From assembly GCA_963739985.1 (NCBI GenBank), contig CAVUCE010000003.1, positions 1 to 64,000 on the forward strand: a stretch of 64,000 nt of DNA, read 5' to 3'. The notes under the pieces were generated by a model. The model worked only from the letters and a program-made list of their open reading frames with translations, had not been told where the DNA came from and ran no database searches. The first letter of the stretch is position 1. Each line of letters opens with the position of its first letter. A program made the translations under genes and the position numbers. The stretch is from CAVUCE01 sp963739985. Lineage in GTDB: Bacteria; Bacteroidota; Ignavibacteria; Ignavibacteriales; Ignavibacteriaceae. Positions 1 through 8,359 of this stretch are shown here, piece by piece.

Positions 1-10
1 AATATATAAT

Positions 11-49
11 CCATGCAAATCCGGTATAAGAATACTGGATAATGCATGG
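11..49. repeat. Long imperfect palindrome upstream of the integrase unit
   Basis: The outer arms CCATGCA and TGCATGG are perfectly complementary. The inner arms (ATCC-G-GTAT and ATAC-T-GGAT) pair with one mismatch around an AAGA loop. A T-rich stretch follows on the right (tgtgttttcttt), so it could end transcription entering from the left. Its position just before the DNA-binding protein and integrase also allows an operator or accessory recombination site. Function is inferred; the symmetry is directly visible. Confidence 0.6.
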
Positions 50-80
50 TGTGTTTTCTTTATGAAAACTTCATTGTTAA

Positions 81-362
81 ATGAAGATACTAATGATCGT
101 TCAAAATAACCTTAAGAAAGGCAAAATAAATAATGCAATACACTCCATGGAATCTGATTACAAAGGCAATTTGGAATTGCTGATGTCAATCAATCCCCGG
201 AAAATAAATTATTCAATAAAAGAAACTGCAGAACACTTAGGTGTTAGTTACGACTTCATCCGTGAAGCGATACATACACAAAAAATAAAGACTGCAAAAT
301 TCGGGGACAGATATCTTATCCATGTTAATGAACTAGCTAGAATATTAACAGAAGGAGTGTAG
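81..362 (+). CDS. Excisionase-like helix-turn-helix protein
   Basis: This is a 93-residue protein whose C-terminal half (about residues 40-93) matches the MerR/excisionase-type winged helix pattern: a SIKETAEHLGVS helix-turn-helix, then a basic segment and a short wing (AKFGDRYLIHVNEL). Such proteins direct excision or regulate integrase genes. The stop codon at 360-362 is directly followed by the integrase ATG, so the two are co-transcribed, and the GAAGGAG ribosome site for the integrase lies inside the end of this gene. The first 35 residues are unlike the family and have no clear ribosome site, so the true start may be internal (for example near 148). The domain call is fairly firm; the recombination role is inferred from the neighbour. 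Confidence 0.65.
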   Translation: MKILMIVQNNLKKGKINNAIHSMESDYKGNLELLMSINPRKINYSIKETAEHLGVSYDFIREAIHTQKIKTAKFGDRYLIHVNELARILTEGV

Positions 363-1436
363 ATGAGTACGGTAAACAAATTAAAAAATGGTAAATACCA
401 AACTGATGTGAGAGACATATCGGGGAAAAGGTTGCGTATTACCTTTGACAAGAAAACAGATGCTACAGCGTTCAACGCTAAGATTGAACAAGAAAAATAT
501 ACTATGAAATTATCAAAGACCGGGTTGGGGAGGATCCCAACCGGTTTTGATTCTGTGTTGAGTGAGGCTGAAAAGGAGAAGAAATCCCTTGCGCCAAAAA
601 CATTCAATAAGTATAAAAATGTGTATAAGGTGTTCTCTGAATTCCTTGACTCCGAACGTATAACGAAAGTAGATGAATTTGGAAGATTACACGCAGATAA
701 GTTCAAGGAGATACTGCTATCTGCTAATTTAGCTCCCAAGACAACTAACTTCTATCTGCAATCGGTAAAATCGATGTTTAATCATATAGTTAAAAAGGAA
801 ATTCTTGATAAGAACCCTTTTGATCATATAAAGATGGAAAGGGAAAAGCAGAAAAGCTTACTCGAAAGGGAAGATGATTATTATAATGAATCTGATATAA
901 AATCATTTTTCGCCGAGGAAATGGAAAATAAGTATAGAGACGCTTTCCTCGGATTATTCCTTACCGGAATGAGGTTCGAGGAACTTAGCTCTCTGCGATG
1001 GAATAGGGTGGACTTCGAGAACAAAATCATCCAAATCCGGTCTGACGGAACATTTAGAACTAAGACCGCGAGCTCGGAAAGAGATCTCCCAATGAGTGAA
1101 AGTCTTTCGGATTTATTGAGAAGGCTCTACGTTAAAAATAGAAACGGGTATGTCTTTACTTCCTTAAGCGGAGATAAATTAAGTGAAAGAACTCTGCTGA
1201 CTGTTTGTAAAAGAATTGCAGTGTCTGCAAAGCTTAATAAGAACGCAACCTTGCACAAATGGAGACATAGTTTTAATTCGCACTTAGCGCAAGCGGGGGT
1301 AGATTATACAATCCGTCAGTATCTACTAGGGCATAAACCACAGAGTATGACGGACCATTATACAAAGATAGATCCGATGAAACTACATGGCGTTGTTTCA
1401 AAGTTGGATGATATTGTTAAAAAAACAAATCAATAA
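363..1436 (+). CDS. Tyrosine recombinase / integrase of an integrative element
   Basis: This 357-residue protein has a short N-terminal arm-binding region, a SAM-like core-binding domain (about 60-160) and a catalytic domain (about 175-345). The full active-site set is visible: Arg204 (GMRFEEL), Lys234, His298 and Arg301 (HKWR), His324 (LGHK) and nucleophile Tyr333 (DHYTK). It should therefore be active in site-specific recombination by 3'-phosphotyrosine chemistry. AAGGAG lies 5-10 bases before the ATG. It follows the excisionase-like gene without a gap and is ended by a good hairpin terminator. The tRNA-Ser 3' end lies about 1 kb downstream, the usual place for the attachment site of such integrases. 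The family is certain; the tRNA target is inferred from position. Confidence 0.95.
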   Translation: MSTVNKLKNGKYQTDVRDISGKRLRITFDKKTDATAFNAKIEQEKYTMKLSKTGLGRIPTGFDSVLSEAEKEKKSLAPKTFNKYKNVYKVFSEFLDSERITKVDEFGRLHADKFKEILLSANLAPKTTNFYLQSVKSMFNHIVKKEILDKNPFDHIKMEREKQKSLLEREDDYYNESDIKSFFAEEMENKYRDAFLGLFLTGMRFEELSSLRWNRVDFENKIIQIRSDGTFRTKTASSERDLPMSESLSDLLRRLYVKNRNGYVFTSLSGDKLSERTLLTVCKRIAVSAKLNKNATLHKWRHSFNSHLAQAGVDYTIRQYLLGHKPQSMTDHYTKIDPMKLHGVVSKLDDIVKKTNQ

Positions 1437-1463
1437 TTAAATGCCAAATATGTGAACTGAAAG

Positions 1464-1487
1464 GCCGTCAGAAATGACGGCTTTTTT
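1464..1487 (+). terminator. Rho-independent terminator after the integrase
   Basis: A perfect 7-bp stem (GCCGTCA / TGACGGC) with a GAAA loop is followed by six T residues. It sits 27 bases after the integrase stop and just before the ribosome site of the next gene. Confidence 0.9.
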
Positions 1488-1505
1488 ATTTCTAAAGGAG
1501 TGAGA

Positions 1506-2252
1506 ATGAATTTAATAGAATTATCAAAATATCTACAAGATGAAGATCTCGCTGAGCAGTACTTAATTGAGAAAAGGATTCTTAAAAATTTCACAAACTG
1601 TCCGTATTGTAACTCGGAAAAGATCGGTCATATAAGAAGGGGAAAGATAAAATGTTATTCATGTAAAAAAGAATGGAACAAGAGGAAGGGGAGTTTTTTG
1701 GAATTTAGACGGATCAAATATTCTAAATTTATTGCATTTATAAAGCTTTATTCAGAGGACTACAACTTCAATCAAATTGCAAGCGAGTTAAATATCGATA
1801 TCAAGTCAACAACACTTTTGCACCTTGATTTAAGAAGGAGCATAGTGAATGATTTTATCAATACTTTGAATTTATCAGCTTCTAAAATCATTTTATTTCA
1901 AGAATCAAATCATATTGTTCTAAAATATTTACGCAAAGAAGAGACAATCAATCAAGCTATCGAACATTATCAATTGTGCATAAAACGTTCATATGGAATA
2001 GGGAAAACATATTCGTTCAAATTGAAAACAATAAAATCAAAAAATATAGATTCCGAAAATAATGACTTAGACAGATTTATAAATTATGCAATTCAAAAAT
2101 TAAGAGATTTTAATAGTTCCCGGATTGAAAATGCATTACTATATCTTGCGGAATTATGCATTAAGTATAACCGTCAAGAGGAAGAATTCTATGAAATCAT
2201 AATTCAAAACATAAATTTCAATAGGGTGGCAGTTATTACTTTTCGTGAGTAA
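1506..2252 (+). CDS. Zinc-ribbon protein of unknown function carried by the integrative element
   Basis: This is a protein of about 248 residues with an N-terminal zinc ribbon: Cys32-x2-Cys35 and Cys50-x2-Cys53, with basic residues between, as in the N-termini of IS1595-type transposases. No DDE catalytic domain is recognisable after it. The rest (60-248) is lysine-rich, mostly helical, and contains a helix-turn-helix-like FNQIASELNID segment. A GTG at 1500 would overlap the ribosome site AAAGGAG (1494-1500), so the ATG at 1506 is the better start. The gene lies between the integrase terminator and the tRNA-Ser, hence at the very end of the element. It could be a transposase relic or an element-specific DNA-binding regulator; function is unknown. 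Confidence 0.7.
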   Translation: MNLIELSKYLQDEDLAEQYLIEKRILKNFTNCPYCNSEKIGHIRRGKIKCYSCKKEWNKRKGSFLEFRRIKYSKFIAFIKLYSEDYNFNQIASELNIDIKSTTLLHLDLRRSIVNDFINTLNLSASKIILFQESNHIVLKYLRKEETINQAIEHYQLCIKRSYGIGKTYSFKLKTIKSKNIDSENNDLDRFINYAIQKLRDFNSSRIENALLYLAELCIKYNRQEEEFYEIIIQNINFNRVAVITFRE

Positions 2253-2279
2253 ATATTGATCTGTCCTAGTTAGTTACTA

Positions 2280-2297
2280 GTGACCATTTTGTGACCA
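2280..2297. repeat. Two direct GTGACCA repeats between the element and tRNA-Ser
   Basis: GTGACCA occurs at 2280-2286 and 2291-2297, one helical turn apart, with a related TTTGACC just after. Short direct repeats beside an attachment site are often arm sites for integrase or excisionase; that role is only inferred here. Confidence 0.3.
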
Positions 2298-2350
2298 ACA
2301 CACATAATTTTGACCCTATTTGGCAGTATATACAGTACATGTTTAAAATG

Positions 2351-2390
2351 AAAAACCCCGAAAACTGCTTAAACTCGCAATTTCCGGGGT
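2351..2390 (-). terminator. Terminator downstream of tRNA-Ser
   Basis: Read on the minus strand, a G+C-rich stem (CCCCGgAAAtTGC with GCAgTTTTCGGGG, a few bulges) is followed by TTTTTC. It lies about 15 bases beyond the tRNA 3' end and fits a Rho-independent terminator of the tRNA transcript, supplied or reshaped by the inserted element. Confidence 0.75.
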
Positions 2391-2404
2391 GTTAAAATTT
2401 GGAG

Positions 2405-2493
2405 CGGAGAGGGCGGGATTCGAACCCGCGATACCAGTTTCCCAGTATGACGGTTTAGCAAACCGTTGGTTTCAGCCACTCACCCACCTCTCC
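2405..2493 (-). tRNA. tRNA-Ser (anticodon GCU)
   Basis: On the minus strand an 89-base cloverleaf is visible. The acceptor stem GGAGAGG pairs with CCTCTCC, and the anticodon loop TTGCTAA carries GCU. The long variable arm (ATACTGGGAAACTGGTAT) is typical of class II tRNA-Ser, and the T loop is GGTTCGAATCC. The discriminator is G and CCA is not encoded. Its 3' end faces the integrase at 363-1436, so this gene is the likely attachment site of the element to the left; the gene itself appears complete. Confidence 0.95.
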
Positions 2494-2587
2494 GTGTTAA
2501 TTGGCTGAATATCAATAAATACTGATTTCAAAGATAATATTTTATCTTGATATTAAAAAGTATTTTTTAGTAACACAAAAAAATTAT

Positions 2588-4984
2588 TTAAATATTATAA
2601 CTTATTCTTAATGTTACATTTCTTCTTTCTTCAAAACTTGCTCCGCTGAAAAATGAACCTTTTATTAAATGCGCATGATCTAGTAAGTTTGTGATATAAA
2701 GCGATGGTTCAATAGAATTTCCGTTTGCCAAAATGAATTTATATCCGCCTGAGATATTTATAATCCATGCTGGTGTTGTGTGTGCACCCTGATTGAAATC
2801 AAAAAGTCCCGTTTTAAAGTTGTAGGAATAATTACCATTTGCCAAACCACTTCCGTAAATTGCAACTATATTAGCAAACCAATTTTGTGGCTGATAATTT
2901 AATCCGACTACAACTGATAAACGTTGATCATGATCCAGATCGAATGGTTGTGTTGAATTATCAGGTTCGAGGAATCCTCCGGAAACCGGACCGTTTCCAT
3001 AGGCATGAATTAGCGAACTGTTAATATAACCTGATAGCGGATTTTCCGGTGATGAATAAGTAAGGCCAAACTCTATTCCCGTAATATGAATTTTTGCAAT
3101 ATTTACATTTACTTTTATACTGCTGGAACCTAAGGTTTCGTCGTCTAAGCCTGGTTTTGATTCTTTGTAAAATCCATCAAGTTTCGTATTAAATCCGTAA
3201 CCGTAATTATGAATCCATCCAATTTCAAATAAATCATCTTTTTCAGGAAGAGTGCTGAATTGTGAAAATCCTCCTAAAATTCCGGCAATAGACGATAACG
3301 CTTCAATATTTGTCGGCATAAAAAGTTTATCATAGCTCGCATAAAATGTATTATCTAAATCCGAGAATAAACTAAGTTTTACTCTTGGACTAATTTGATC
3401 TTGAACATCTAAGTTTGGGGCTTTATGCTGATCGTATCTAATACCCAACTCTAATTTCATTTTTTCAATTGGGTGAAAATTAGTTTGTGTAAAAACTCCA
3501 AAATCATAACCGGAATAATTGGATTGAATCTGAGGTCCTTCTAATATAGGGTTCATAAAATCAAATTTTTCTTTTCCGTTTGTACCGCTATAATTTATTC
3601 CGGCTGCATAACTAAAATGATGTGTTAGTCTTTGATCAAATTTTGTAATAAGGCCGAAAGTATAAAAGCTTCTATCTTGAGATACCACAAAACCTTTTGT
3701 AGTGTCATTATTCAAGAAAGTTCTATTTCCATCGTAAAGGCTTGGGCTAAATGTTAGGCCGCCCTGGCGCGAATATAAACCCACAAACAGTTTTGTCTCT
3801 TTTTCAATATCATTTTCAAAAGTATGATAGTAGGATAATGTTTGAAATGAGTTATAACTATTTTGATCATCAAGTGCCAAACCCTCCGCCGGATCGTAAG
3901 GTACCTGAGTTTGAGTTCGGCTGAAATTAATATTTGAAGTAAGATAATCATCATCTCCAAGTAGATAATCGAACTTACCGTACAAAAAGTAATCAAATCC
4001 ATGATCTTGGAATAATTGCTCAACAGGCTGATCAATTCTTCTATCTGTTTCTTGCCGCGAACCGGAAATAAAATATCCGAATTTATCTATGTGATTACTG
4101 AAAGATAAAGATTGTCCGTTTGAATTTATGGATTTAAAAGCTCCTACTTTATCTCCGAGATTTTTATGATTAGCCGTCAAATAACTTCCTACATAACTGG
4201 AAAAGTTTAAGTGAAATCTGCCTGAAGGAACTCTGTTTTGAATATTCATCAATGCAGCAATTTGTCCGCCGTATTCAGCAGGGAAGCCTCCTGTGTAAAA
4301 TGTTATTTGCTTAATCACTTTCGGATCAACTATTTCATTTAACCCACCGAAAACGCCAAGAGGAATTGGAATTCCATCTACATAATATGTGTATTCGCCG
4401 TGCTGGCCTCTAATATGAACTTCACCGGTTGGGGCTCTTACAGCGCCTGTTAAATTTTCCTGAATCAAAGTTGTCATCCTTGATGAAGGTGCAGCGTGGT
4501 ATGTTTCTGTTTCAAAAGTTTTATTCCCGGTTTTCATATCAACATAACTGCTTATATTAGAAATCTTAGATGCGGAAACAACAACTTCTCCTAAACCGAT
4601 TGCCGCTTCTTTTAACTTTATCGCAAGCCTGTCGTTTTTATGATTGACGATTATGGGAATTGCTTGGTTTTGGTAACCTATATAATGCAAAAGCAAAGTA
4701 TAATCACCCGGAGCTATATCATGGAAAACAGCTATCCCCTGTGGATTGGTTATATTAATTTCGACTATCGAATTTTCTTTCTTGAGAATCAAATTTACCA
4801 ATTCCAGCGGTGTTGCAGATGAAGAATCGTGGACGGTAATTATTAAATTTACATGGTCCTTATTATCAACTTTTTTTAGATCATTGAATGCAAATAAATT
4901 TGATATAGCGACGATATTTAATAAAAACAAAAATAGTATTAGCTTTTTTACAGAACGCAGAACATTCATAAATAAACCTTTCAT
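2588..4984 (-). CDS. TonB-dependent outer-membrane receptor
   Basis: This 798-residue protein has a hydrophobic signal segment (about 8-32), a carboxypeptidase-D-like regulatory domain (about 45-125, a Bacteroidota feature), a plug domain (about 150-245, with VHIRGQHGEYTYYVDGIPIP) and a long beta-barrel ending in the aromatic-poor strand RNVTLRISYNI. It takes up a ligand across the outer membrane using TonB/ExbBD energy. No SusD-like partner is adjacent, so a glycan substrate is less likely than a metal complex or cofactor. The small membrane-anchored gene 126 bases upstream on the same strand may be its partner. An internal ATG (MNVLRS, five codons in) is an alternative start. The ligand cannot be read from the sequence. 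Confidence 0.92.
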   Translation of the reverse strand: MKGLFMNVLRSVKKLILFLFLLNIVAISNLFAFNDLKKVDNKDHVNLIITVHDSSSATPLELVNLILKKENSIVEINITNPQGIAVFHDIAPGDYTLLLHYIGYQNQAIPIIVNHKNDRLAIKLKEAAIGLGEVVVSASKISNISSYVDMKTGNKTFETETYHAAPSSRMTTLIQENLTGAVRAPTGEVHIRGQHGEYTYYVDGIPIPLGVFGGLNEIVDPKVIKQITFYTGGFPAEYGGQIAALMNIQNRVPSGRFHLNFSSYVGSYLTANHKNLGDKVGAFKSINSNGQSLSFSNHIDKFGYFISGSRQETDRRIDQPVEQLFQDHGFDYFLYGKFDYLLGDDDYLTSNINFSRTQTQVPYDPAEGLALDDQNSYNSFQTLSYYHTFENDIEKETKLFVGLYSRQGGLTFSPSLYDGNRTFLNNDTTKGFVVSQDRSFYTFGLITKFDQRLTHHFSYAAGINYSGTNGKEKFDFMNPILEGPQIQSNYSGYDFGVFTQTNFHPIEKMKLELGIRYDQHKAPNLDVQDQISPRVKLSLFSDLDNTFYASYDKLFMPTNIEALSSIAGILGGFSQFSTLPEKDDLFEIGWIHNYGYGFNTKLDGFYKESKPGLDDETLGSSSIKVNVNIAKIHITGIEFGLTYSSPENPLSGYINSSLIHAYGNGPVSGGFLEPDNSTQPFDLDHDQRLSVVVGLNYQPQNWFANIVAIYGSGLANGNYSYNFKTGLFDFNQGAHTTPAWIINISGGYKFILANGNSIEPSLYITNLLDHAHLIKGSFFSGASFEERRNVTLRISYNI

Positions 4985-5110
4985 AAATTCTTTTTAGTTA
5001 AGAATAAAATCAGCCAATTATGCGTAGATATCCCGGGATAAATACAGTTCTCTCAATCAAACTTGTTATTGAGAAATTTGAGCTGTTTGTTTTATAATGA
5101 TTTTGGTTAT

Positions 5111-5479
5111 TTATGAAAGCGGGGGAGCCCTAAGGGAGTTGTCTTTAGAATCTGTTTGAAGTATTAGTTTTTCATTTTGAATAATAGAAACGGATTGTAC
5201 AAATTTATTTTTCTCGGTGTTGTAAGAAACAACGTATGTAAAATTAAGTACCGTTCCCGAAAATTGTTGAACCGAACAATTATGTGATAAGTCTATTAAT
5301 TTATCAAAAGGCGAATCATTTCCTTGAGCAGTACTATTTGAAATTCCATAGTTTCCGGCTCTAATATCTACATGATGATAATGAAATATTGTTACGGCTA
5401 CCAAAAATAAATATGGTATCAACAAACTTATTCCAAAAGCCCTTTGATATTTTTGATAAATTTTTTGCATGAATAACAA
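5111..5479 (-). CDS. Small exported histidine-containing protein beside the TonB receptor
   Basis: This is a 122-residue protein with one N-terminal hydrophobic segment (about 15-33, signal anchor), directly followed by a HYHHVD cluster and later an SHNCSV motif. Potential metal ligands right after the membrane segment resemble small periplasmic or inner-membrane accessory proteins encoded with metal-linked TonB receptors. It is co-directional with and upstream of the receptor at 2588, so an operon is plausible. The second ATG (MQKIYQ) is an equally possible start. I do not recognise the family; the metal link is inference. Confidence 0.6.
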   Translation of the reverse strand: MLFMQKIYQKYQRAFGISLLIPYLFLVAVTIFHYHHVDIRAGNYGISNSTAQGNDSPFDKLIDLSHNCSVQQFSGTVLNFTYVVSYNTEKNKFVQSVSIIQNEKLILQTDSKDNSLRAPPLS

Positions 5480-5575
5480 TAAATATTATAGTTTATTTAA
5501 ACAAATACAAGGTGTTAATAAAAACATAACACTATATGAAATGTTTTAAATAATTGGGTTGTACAAAATAAATTA

Positions 5576-5600
5576 GCTGCGGCATTATATATACCGCAGC
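5576..5600 (-). terminator. Hairpin terminator after the lipoprotein gene
   Basis: A perfect 7-bp stem GCTGCGG / CCGCAGC encloses an AT-rich loop. T-rich sequence flanks both sides, so it may act in both directions. It lies 10 bases after the stop of the lipoprotein gene at 5610. Confidence 0.75.
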
Positions 5601-5609
5601 GTAATTTTT

Positions 5610-6044
5610 TTATTGAACTGTGTGACTGACATTCGAAGAATAAGCTTCTCCTGTTGAGCCTCCTATTTTACCGACTATTACAAAAGACCAAGTTTGTCCT
5701 GTTTGGAGAGTTACACCGGTTATTGGCACGTCAGCAGGTGATGTTTGATCATAAAGTGTAGTTTCATCCCCCTGAACTTCTTCATTATTGATTCCGGCCT
5801 GCGCACAATTTGCAGTGATTTTGGTGATTGTTACAGATGTGCTTGGAGAGAACTCAAAATAGTTGGTACCTTGTTGATCATGGACAATTTGAACTTGAAA
5901 TGTAACACTACCTGTAGTGCCTCCGGTAGTTCCTCCGGTGCCGGAATTGAACGGATCGGTCGTTGTTCCGCCGGAATCCTTATTACAACCAATAAAAATA
6001 AAAAATATTATAATAGGTACTAATGTTAAAAATATCCTTTTCAT
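5610..6044 (-). CDS. Small glycine/threonine-rich lipoprotein
   Basis: This 144-residue protein has a classical lipoprotein signal: basic start, hydrophobic run and lipobox FIGC with the modified cysteine near residue 20. A low-complexity Gly/Thr linker (about 25-48) precedes a small beta-rich domain of unknown family. It is expected to be anchored in the inner or outer membrane facing the periplasm or surface. It lies 22 bases downstream of the beta-barrel gene on the same strand and shares its terminator, so the two form a unit. Function unknown. Confidence 0.8.
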   Translation of the reverse strand: MKRIFLTLVPIIIFFIFIGCNKDSGGTTTDPFNSGTGGTTGGTTGSVTFQVQIVHDQQGTNYFEFSPSTSVTITKITANCAQAGINNEEVQGDETTLYDQTSPADVPITGVTLQTGQTWSFVIVGKIGGSTGEAYSSNVSHTVQ

Positions 6045-6066
6045 AGTCTTCTCTTCTTATTTATAA

Positions 6067-6702
6067 TTAGTTTAAGCTAAATTTTAATGATGCACCTAGT
6101 TTTAATGATAAAATACTATTGCTTTGTCCGGGGAAATTAAATGTATCTGTAATTGGAATATATGCTATAAAGTCTCCTCCTAAATACATACCTGGAGATA
6201 ATTTAAAATTATATCCTGCACCAACGGCAATATCAAATCTTATTGACTTTGTTTCAAAATTTAATGTTGTAACCGTAGGAGCTTGCCCGGTAGCAGATTG
6301 AGTCCTTTCTCCACTCGAACCTAGTTTTATTCCAAAAGAAGGGCCTCCAACCATATAGAATCCACTAAACTCAGCCTTAAATAAAGGATCGATAGATAAA
6401 TAGGAGAGTGTGAGCGAGGTTTCTGTTGTTACATTATTTTGTGTAACTGAGTTGGAAAAATTTTTCATATCGAAAACGGTAAGATTTACTAACATTCCGA
6501 TCGTTCTACTGAAGGAAATATCCAATGTACCGCCCACGCCAATTCCGACACCATTCCAGGTTCCGGTAAGGCCTTTTGCGTTATAAATATTTAAATTACC
6601 TGTGAGCCTTGGACCTATTAAAACCCTTTGTGCTAAAGTTTCGTTTACTGCACTAAAGGCAAAAAATGATACTATAGCAAAAATGAAAAGAGATTTTTTC
6701 AT
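6067..6702 (-). CDS. Outer-membrane beta-barrel protein (OmpA-like / PorT-type fold)
   Basis: This 211-residue protein has a cleavable signal peptide (about 1-24, ending AVNETLA) followed by alternating hydrophobic strands rich in Gly, Ser and aromatic residues, ending LKLGASLKFSLN. This is the pattern of the small 8-10 stranded outer-membrane barrel family common in Bacteroidota. A purine-rich AGAAGGAG ribosome site precedes the ATG on the minus strand. It is first in a two-gene unit with the lipoprotein. The barrel fold is well supported; the role is unknown. Confidence 0.85.
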   Translation of the reverse strand: MKKSLFIFAIVSFFAFSAVNETLAQRVLIGPRLTGNLNIYNAKGLTGTWNGVGIGVGGTLDISFSRTIGMLVNLTVFDMKNFSNSVTQNNVTTETSLTLSYLSIDPLFKAEFSGFYMVGGPSFGIKLGSSGERTQSATGQAPTVTTLNFETKSIRFDIAVGAGYNFKLSPGMYLGGDFIAYIPITDTFNFPGQSNSILSLKLGASLKFSLN

Positions 6703-7130
6703 AAAGCACTCCTTCTGATTATTGTTTGTACAATTTGTTAGAAAAACTTTAAGCCGATCTTCTATCCAATAATGCGTAAAAATTGTCGAGTTTAGTTCAT
6801 TGAATGATTGGATTTCCCCCGGTAATGAACTAATAAGTAGAATAAGAAAATTTTGGAACCCTTAAAAAGAACCGATAAACTATGTCTCGGATATTTTCGG
6901 GAAACGAGGAATGAATTTAAGTCGTTTAAAATTTACGTTTGTTATTTGTCAGTGTCAAGAAGTACTTTCAATTGTTTAAATAAAATTTATAAAGCTGAAA
7001 AATTTTTACATAATTATTTAATTGCCGGATAAATCTCTAATAACGTGATCTGAAATAAAGGCGAAATCATTGATTGTCTAATGCATATCGGTTAAATTAA
7101 TATCTTAAATTTTTTCTAAAAGAGGTAATA
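6703..7130. other. Intergenic region without a recognisable gene
   Basis: This AT-rich spacer separates the divergent barrel gene (minus) and the acyl-CoA dehydrogenase gene (plus), so promoters for both should lie here. I see no long open frame, no tRNA and no strong hairpin. The plus-strand ribosome site AGAGGTAAT lies just before 7131. Confidence 0.6.
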
Positions 7131-8300
7131 ATGCAAAAGTTTATTGGAGTGGATTATTTTGATATTGAATCGTTGCTTTCAGAAGAAGAAATAATGGTTC
7201 GTGATTCTGTAAGAGAATTTGTTTCGGATGAAATTATACCGATTATAGAGAAATATAACCGCGAAGGAAAATTTCCTAAAGAGTTAATTCCCAAAATGGC
7301 AGAACTTGGGTTATTCGGTACTACCTTACCGCAAAAATATGGTTGTGCGGAATTAAACAACGTTGCTTATGGATTAGTAATGCAAGAGTTGGAACGAGGT
7401 GACAGCGGAATTAGAAGTTTTGTTTCAGTTCAAAGCGCGTTGGTAATGTACCCAATTCATGCGTTTGGAAGTGAAGAACAAAAAGATTTTTGGTTGCCAA
7501 AATTAGCAAAAGGTGAAAAAATAGGTTGCTTTGGATTAACAGAACCTGACTTTGGATCTAATCCGGGGGGAATGGTAACCAAAGCTGAAAAAGTAGATGG
7601 TGGTTATAGATTAAACGGCGCCAAAATGTGGATAACAAATGGCACAATTGCCGATGTTGCTGTTGTATGGGCAAAATTAGATGGAGTTGTTAAAGGTTTC
7701 CTTGTAGAAAAAGAATTTGAAGGATTTACTGCTCCTGAAATGAAAGGGAAACATTCATTAAGAGCTTCTGTTACCTCTGAATTGATTTTTGATAACGTAT
7801 TTATTCCGGAGAAAAATCTTCTACCAAAGACTGAAGGATTAAAAAACGCTTTAATGTGTCTGAATCAAGCTAGATATGGAATTGCTTGGGGTGTTGTTGG
7901 TTCTATGATGGCTTGTTATGATTCTGCTCTAAATTATGCTAAATCAAGGGTGCAGTTTAGTAAGCCGATTGCCGCATACCAAATGACGCAAGAAAAACTA
8001 GTTTATATCTTGTCGGAAATTACAAAAGCTCAACTGCTTAATCTTCAACTTGGTAGATTGAAAGATAAAGGCACGTTAAAACATACACACGTTTCTATGG
8101 CTAAAAGAAACAACTGTGAAAAAGCATTGGAAGCAGCAAGAATTTCTAGAGAGATTTTGGGAGCAAATGGAATTTTAGACGAATATCCTGTAATGCGGCA
8201 CGCAGCTAATCTTGAATCGGTTAAAACTTACGAAGGTACCCATGAGATGCATACGCTAATTATTGGTGAAGATATAACGGGGTATCCTGCTTTCGATTAA
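7131..8300 (+). CDS. Acyl-CoA dehydrogenase, glutaryl-CoA dehydrogenase type
   Basis: This 389-residue flavoenzyme of the acyl-CoA dehydrogenase family oxidises an acyl-CoA at the alpha-beta position. Visible family motifs are the FAD/substrate loop GLTEPDFGSNPG, the WITNG strand and the C-terminal YEGTHEMHTLIIG signature. In the latter, Glu368 matches the catalytic base of glutaryl-CoA dehydrogenases (YEGTHD), which also decarboxylate to crotonyl-CoA in lysine and tryptophan breakdown. Length is normal. AAAGAGGTAATA gives a ribosome site for the ATG. It ends in its own terminator before guaB. Substrate assignment rests on motif resemblance and no lysine-degradation genes are adjacent, so butyryl- or another acyl-CoA remains possible. 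Confidence 0.9.
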   Translation: MQKFIGVDYFDIESLLSEEEIMVRDSVREFVSDEIIPIIEKYNREGKFPKELIPKMAELGLFGTTLPQKYGCAELNNVAYGLVMQELERGDSGIRSFVSVQSALVMYPIHAFGSEEQKDFWLPKLAKGEKIGCFGLTEPDFGSNPGGMVTKAEKVDGGYRLNGAKMWITNGTIADVAVVWAKLDGVVKGFLVEKEFEGFTAPEMKGKHSLRASVTSELIFDNVFIPEKNLLPKTEGLKNALMCLNQARYGIAWGVVGSMMACYDSALNYAKSRVQFSKPIAAYQMTQEKLVYILSEITKAQLLNLQLGRLKDKGTLKHTHVSMAKRNNCEKALEAARISREILGANGILDEYPVMRHAANLESVKTYEGTHEMHTLIIGEDITGYPAFD

Positions 8301-8311
8301 GAACTTAGCAA

Positions 8312-8335
8312 GGCCACTTAATGTGGTCTTTTTTT
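8312..8335 (+). terminator. Terminator between acyl-CoA dehydrogenase and guaB
   Basis: The stem GGCCAC / GTGGTC (one G-T pair) with a TTAAT loop is followed by seven T residues. An ATG at 8321 lies inside this hairpin, so it is a poor start for guaB. Confidence 0.85.
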
Positions 8336-8359
8336 ATATTTCATAAGAATGGAAAATAT

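Noticed and set aside
8321..8359. Upstream ATG extension of guaB
   Set aside because: The ATG at 8321 lies within the loop of the preceding terminator and adds residues foreign to IMP dehydrogenases; the start at 8360 gives the normal N-terminus.
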